From Owenia fusiformis (lineage: Eukaryota; Annelida; Polychaeta; Sabellida; Oweniidae): DNA of 64,000 bases. The notes beneath the pieces are model-generated. The model saw only the letters and a list, made by a program, of their open reading frames with translations, searched no databases and had not been told where the DNA came from. Below are positions 63,671 to 64,000 of this stretch, piece after piece; position 1 is the first letter of the stretch; each line of letters begins with the position of its first letter. The stretch is taken from contig CAIIXF020000012.1 of assembly GCA_903813345.2 (NCBI GenBank), positions 4,879,318 through 4,943,317 of the forward strand. The letters run 5' to 3'. Made by a program: the position numbers and the translations under genes.

Positions 63671-64000
63671 TATCCCATCGAACGAAGTTCAGTAGGGATA
63701 GAGTGAAGCCCTCCCTCCGTCCGTCAGTCCGTCAGTCAGTCAGTCAGTCCATCCGTCCATCTGTCTGGAAGATAACCTGAATACTAGTAGACAGATTTTC
63801 TTCATATTTGGTGGAAAGATGTATATTGGTGAATAGTAATACGCAAAAAAAATTCAAGAAGGCCGCCAGTTTAAAAATTGCAGGAATTTTACGCAAAAAT
63901 CTTATGTTTTTCATTTTAAACCAAAATAAGAAACATTATTATTTGAAATATTGGTAGTATATTAACGATAGCTATCTATTTCACATATATCCTGGATATT
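63671..64000. repeat. Dispersed repeat with ccgtcagtcagtc simple repeat (63711-63765)
   Basis: gtccgtcagtccgtcagtca-type tetramer/octamer repeat followed by catctgtctggaagataacc and agacagattttcttcatatt, a phrase I associate with interspersed repeats in molluscs. The window ends here. Confidence 0.6.

Noticed and set aside
63711-63765. CRISPR-like array
   Set aside because: Short slippage repeat of gtcagtccgtc words without spacers, in a eukaryotic genome.

Overview
This window is metazoan nuclear DNA: AT-rich, with genes split by spliceosomal introns (GT..AG sites can be read at most exon edges), non-LTR and LTR retrotransposons, mariner-type foldback elements, minisatellites and two 500-N assembly gaps (501-1000, 53001-53500). 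A mollusc-type secreted tyrosinase, modular TSP1/VWC/collagen matrix proteins and a miniature LTR element (TRIM) of the sort I recall from bivalves point to a lophotrochozoan, probably a bivalve mollusc. The phylum is an inference, not proven.

Layout. 1-6.2 kb: a frameshifted Ty3/gypsy gag fragment and a near-complete two-ORF LINE (LINE-A), both on the minus strand. 6.2-23.9 kb: gene-poor DNA with foldback elements, an inverted repeat cluster (8.7-10.6 kb), a decayed spectrin-repeat (nesprin-like) pseudogene (13.0-16.2 kb), a mariner element with a transposase remnant and a 1-kb minisatellite. 23.9-38.1 kb (+): a multi-exon gene predicted to encode a secreted tyrosinase whose catalytic domain is followed by two furin-type sites and then a tail of TSP1 and VWC modules; its introns hold the TRIM, a LINE fragment, a mariner element and tandemly duplicated TSP1 exons. 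40-41.4 kb: a dead LINE fragment. 58-43.4 kb (-): a convergent gene encoding a signal anchor or signal peptide, coiled coil, about 84 Gly-X-Y triplets, two TSP1 repeats, and a C-terminal region of about 400 residues that I cannot name and that carries paired His-X-His motifs. A 6.6-kb LINE (LINE-B) with a 12-bp target-site duplication sits in one of its introns, 26 bp from a 3' splice site. 62.5-62.0 kb (-): VWC exons of a third gene that enters from the right edge. 62.8-64 kb: satellite and simple repeats.

How the genes may work together (inference): the tyrosinase would oxidise tyrosine/DOPA and cross-link extracellular protein, while the collagen-TSP1 protein is a plausible structural partner. 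The three genes share class-1-1 TSP1 and/or VWC exons, including a very similar VWC half-module on opposite strands, so they look like one extracellular-matrix locus built by exon shuffling and local duplication, of the kind that could serve periostracum, shell matrix, byssus or wound sclerotisation. No CRISPR, rRNA or functional tRNA gene was seen. All exon models are read from splice signals and phase only and have no transcript support.
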